From contig JANWHF010000192.1 in NCBI GenBank assembly GCA_025450555.1, positions 1 to 6,889 on the forward strand: 6,889 nucleotides of DNA, read 5' to 3'. The notes beneath the pieces were generated by a model. The model was given only the letters and a program-made list of their open reading frames with translations. It was not told where the DNA came from and ran no database searches. The position numbers were made by a program, and so were the translations under genes. Positions 5,493 to 6,889 of this stretch are shown here, one piece after another. Position 1 is the first letter of the stretch. Every line of letters starts with the position of its first letter. Source of the stretch: Tepidisphaeraceae bacterium (GTDB taxonomy: Bacteria; Planctomycetota; Phycisphaerae; Tepidisphaerales; Tepidisphaeraceae).

Positions 5493-6470
5493 CTATGCGG
5501 CGACGACGCGCTGCTGATTCTCAGATCCCGAATATCGCAGCGAGTTGAGTAGGGACAGCAGATCCTTCGGATTTCGCGAGAGCTGCAATTGTGCAATCTG
5601 GCAGCATTGCGCCAGTCTGCCCGGCAGCGGGCTTTGCCGGCGATTGGGGTGGAGCTCGATGATCGGCCATGCATCTCGCATCAGGTGAATCGCTTCCGAT
5701 TGAGAAACCTCGCGCACGTGAGCCTTGGGCCGTCGGCCCGGCTCGGCAACCAGAACTGCATCGCAAAAGGCGTGGTTCTGTGAAGCGACCTGCAACTGAG
5801 GTATTGCGATTTCGTTTTCATCGCCGGCGAGAGAACTGGATCGCAAACGCGGCGTGATGGATCGCTCAACTCGGCCTGGCATATGCAGCAATGCGAGCCG
5901 ACCGTCTTCTTCGCGAATTGCTGTCCAGCGCTGGCCAATCAGGCGGTATCCGGCCGTCGTGAGGGTCATCAATTCCGGTTCAACGCTGAAGGGGCTTAAA
6001 ATCAGCGAGGCAAATCCATCGCGCACCACCGAAACTGATGGGAGCAAATATACGCCGCGCGAACGAATGAGTTGGGCGAGCGGAAAGAGAATAGCCTGCT
6101 CGATGATCGAGATAGGATCGAGCCGAGGGGCAGGCAGGATCCAGCTTCGCCATGAGCCGCGAAGCAGATTCAGTTCGCACATGCCCCAGCGGTCGTCGGC
6201 AAGCCAGAAGCGCTCGCCTTCTTCATAAATGTCCAGAAGGTCATCTACGCGCATCAAATGACGAGCGGTGGCGGAGAGATGGCGGTTTACTTGTGCCTGG
6301 TCGTAAGGTTGGATCGAGCCGTTAATGGGCACGAATCCTTCGGGCCAGCCGGGCACGGCGAAAACGCCGAGCATCGACTCGACGGCAACTTCCAGTTCAG
6401 GCACAGCGCATTCGAGATCAACCACCGGGCCGTGAACTGCGAGCTTTTGTCGAGTCATTGCAGAGCGCAT
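5493..6470 (-). CDS. HPr kinase-like (HprK/PEPCK-fold) protein lacking the P-loop, probable pseudokinase
   Basis: A 325-aa cytoplasmic protein. Residues about 55-135 correspond to the variable N-terminal region of HprK-like ATP-binding proteins. Residues 137-200 track the kinase core: RSRGVYLLPSVSVVRDG is aligned by eye with the family RRGxxxLHAAAVxRDG, and AGYRLIGQRWTAIREEDG with ARGYxxLSDDxxLLxxDG. At the place of the P-loop (GPSGSGKST) it reads SPFSVEPEL (159-167), with neither the glycines nor the Lys. The acidic pair of SDD is replaced by GQ (179-180), and the usual His of LHA is Pro144. The C-terminal part (DAVLVAEPGRRPKAHVREVSQSEAIHLMRD, about 237-266, split here only by domain description) again follows the family. 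ATP binding and phosphotransfer are therefore unlikely; a sensing or scaffolding role is an inference. GGAGA at 6478-6482, 7 bases upstream, supports the start at 6470. It lies 39 bases after the winged-helix gene and is followed by the hairpin at 5389-5470. Confidence 0.65.
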   Translation of the reverse strand: MRSAMTRQKLAVHGPVVDLECAVPELEVAVESMLGVFAVPGWPEGFVPINGSIQPYDQAQVNRHLSATARHLMRVDDLLDIYEEGERFWLADDRWGMCELNLLRGSWRSWILPAPRLDPISIIEQAILFPLAQLIRSRGVYLLPSVSVVRDGFASLILSPFSVEPELMTLTTAGYRLIGQRWTAIREEDGRLALLHMPGRVERSITPRLRSSSLAGDENEIAIPQLQVASQNHAFCDAVLVAEPGRRPKAHVREVSQSEAIHLMRDAWPIIELHPNRRQSPLPGRLAQCCQIAQLQLSRNPKDLLSLLNSLRYSGSENQQRVVAA

Positions 6471-6509
6471 CGGCAGGTCTCCGAACCGCCATGAAATTGC
6501 ACGTTAAGG

Positions 6510-6866
6510 TTAATCGACCCACTCTTCGTCGGCAGACGATTCCAAACTGGCCGAACTCTGGATCCTTGATGTTGCGATGGCTGTGTGAGGCGTCGCGCCA
6601 ATCGCCGACAAAAGCTCCTGGGCGTGCAGCTCCAGCGCATGCCGGCCACTCGCGGTAAGTGCGAAGCTGGTCGTTGGGCGACCCTCACGAAATTCCTTGT
6701 AAACCGCGATAAATCCAGCCGTTTGCAGCCGCCGGGCATGGCACGAGAGGTTGCCATCACTGAGTTGCGTCGCGCCGCGGAGTTGGACAAAATCCTGATC
6801 CGAAGCGGCTAATGCCGTTAGAATCCGCAATCGACCTGGATTGGCCACCAGGGCATCAAAAGCCAT
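6510..6866 (-). CDS. Winged-helix transcriptional regulator (ArsR/MarR-like, HTH_34 type)
   Basis: A 118-aa one-domain DNA-binding protein. Residues 1-82 are the winged helix: FDALVANPGRLRILTALAA (3-21), helix 2 at about 26-33, the recognition helix within LSDGNLSCHARRLQTAGFI (35-53), and the wing YKEFREGRPTTSFALTASG (56-74). The SDGNLSxHxRxLxxAG signature with the G-R-P-x-T-x-F/Y-x-L-T-xx-G wing marks the small family often annotated as winged-helix DNA-binding domain proteins. There is no cysteine metal-sensor motif of the ArsR type. Residues 90-118 are Ser/Ala-rich, with a final acidic DEEWVD, and look disordered. Upstream there are only 23 bases in the window. An in-frame TAG at 6882-6884 on the minus strand limits the gene to this start or a non-ATG one close by. 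It heads a unit with the HprK-like gene. The operator and target genes cannot be seen; autoregulation is an inference. Confidence 0.88.
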   Translation of the reverse strand: MAFDALVANPGRLRILTALAASDQDFVQLRGATQLSDGNLSCHARRLQTAGFIAVYKEFREGRPTTSFALTASGRHALELHAQELLSAIGATPHTAIATSRIQSSASLESSADEEWVD

Positions 6867-6889
6867 GAATGACTTATCGGGCTACCTTC

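Noticed and set aside
1..6889. Abundant GATC/CGATCG words as a possible HIP1-like genomic motif
   Set aside because: They occur mostly inside genes in Ile, Asp and Ser codon contexts and vary at the flanks. Without a genome-wide count they cannot be separated from codon use.

Overview
The window looks like chromosomal DNA from a Gram-negative, moderately GC-rich bacterium, most plausibly a member of the Planctomycetota/PVC group. This assignment is an inference. It rests on the gene styles (an ACP-dehydratase fusion followed by a secreted protein, an HprK-like pseudokinase next to a small winged-helix regulator, a secreted BD-FAE-like esterase), on an ESCRT-III-like protein, and on a long GCTAAAC-ended hairpin of a kind I recall from planctomycete intergenic regions. 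No rRNA, tRNA, IS element or CRISPR array is visible.

Layout: nearly everything is on the minus strand. From right to left, 6866-5493 carries a small winged-helix DNA-binding protein and a protein with the HPr-kinase fold that has lost its P-loop. A long imperfect hairpin (5389-5470) closes that unit. The second minus-strand unit (5299-1517) runs tRNA-dihydrouridine synthase (DusB type), secreted alpha/beta hydrolase, a short coiled-coil protein with the hallmarks of an ESCRT-III/Snf7 domain, then an M42-family aminopeptidase. The last two are separated by only 7 nt. A convergent plus-strand gene (1155-1508) encodes a 117-aa protein I do not recognise. Upstream of it lies a 25-codon plus-strand remnant matching the extreme C-terminus of RNA 2'-phosphotransferase KptA (1024-1101). 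At the left edge a third minus-strand unit encodes an acyl carrier protein fused to a FabZ-like dehydratase (921-202), followed after 4 nt by the start of a secreted protein cut by the window edge, possibly LolA-like.

The most notable item is the Snf7-like gene (2619-3227). Bacterial ESCRT-III superfamily members are normally PspA/Vipp1. This protein instead has the shorter CHMP-like plan: a basic N-terminus beginning MGLFK, a long helical hairpin, a short linker with further helices, and an acidic C-terminal tail. Its coupling to a dus-esterase-M42 peptidase operon would be worth testing for conservation. Secondary items are the degenerate HprK-like kinase paired with a regulator, the kptA relic, and the structured intergenic hairpin.
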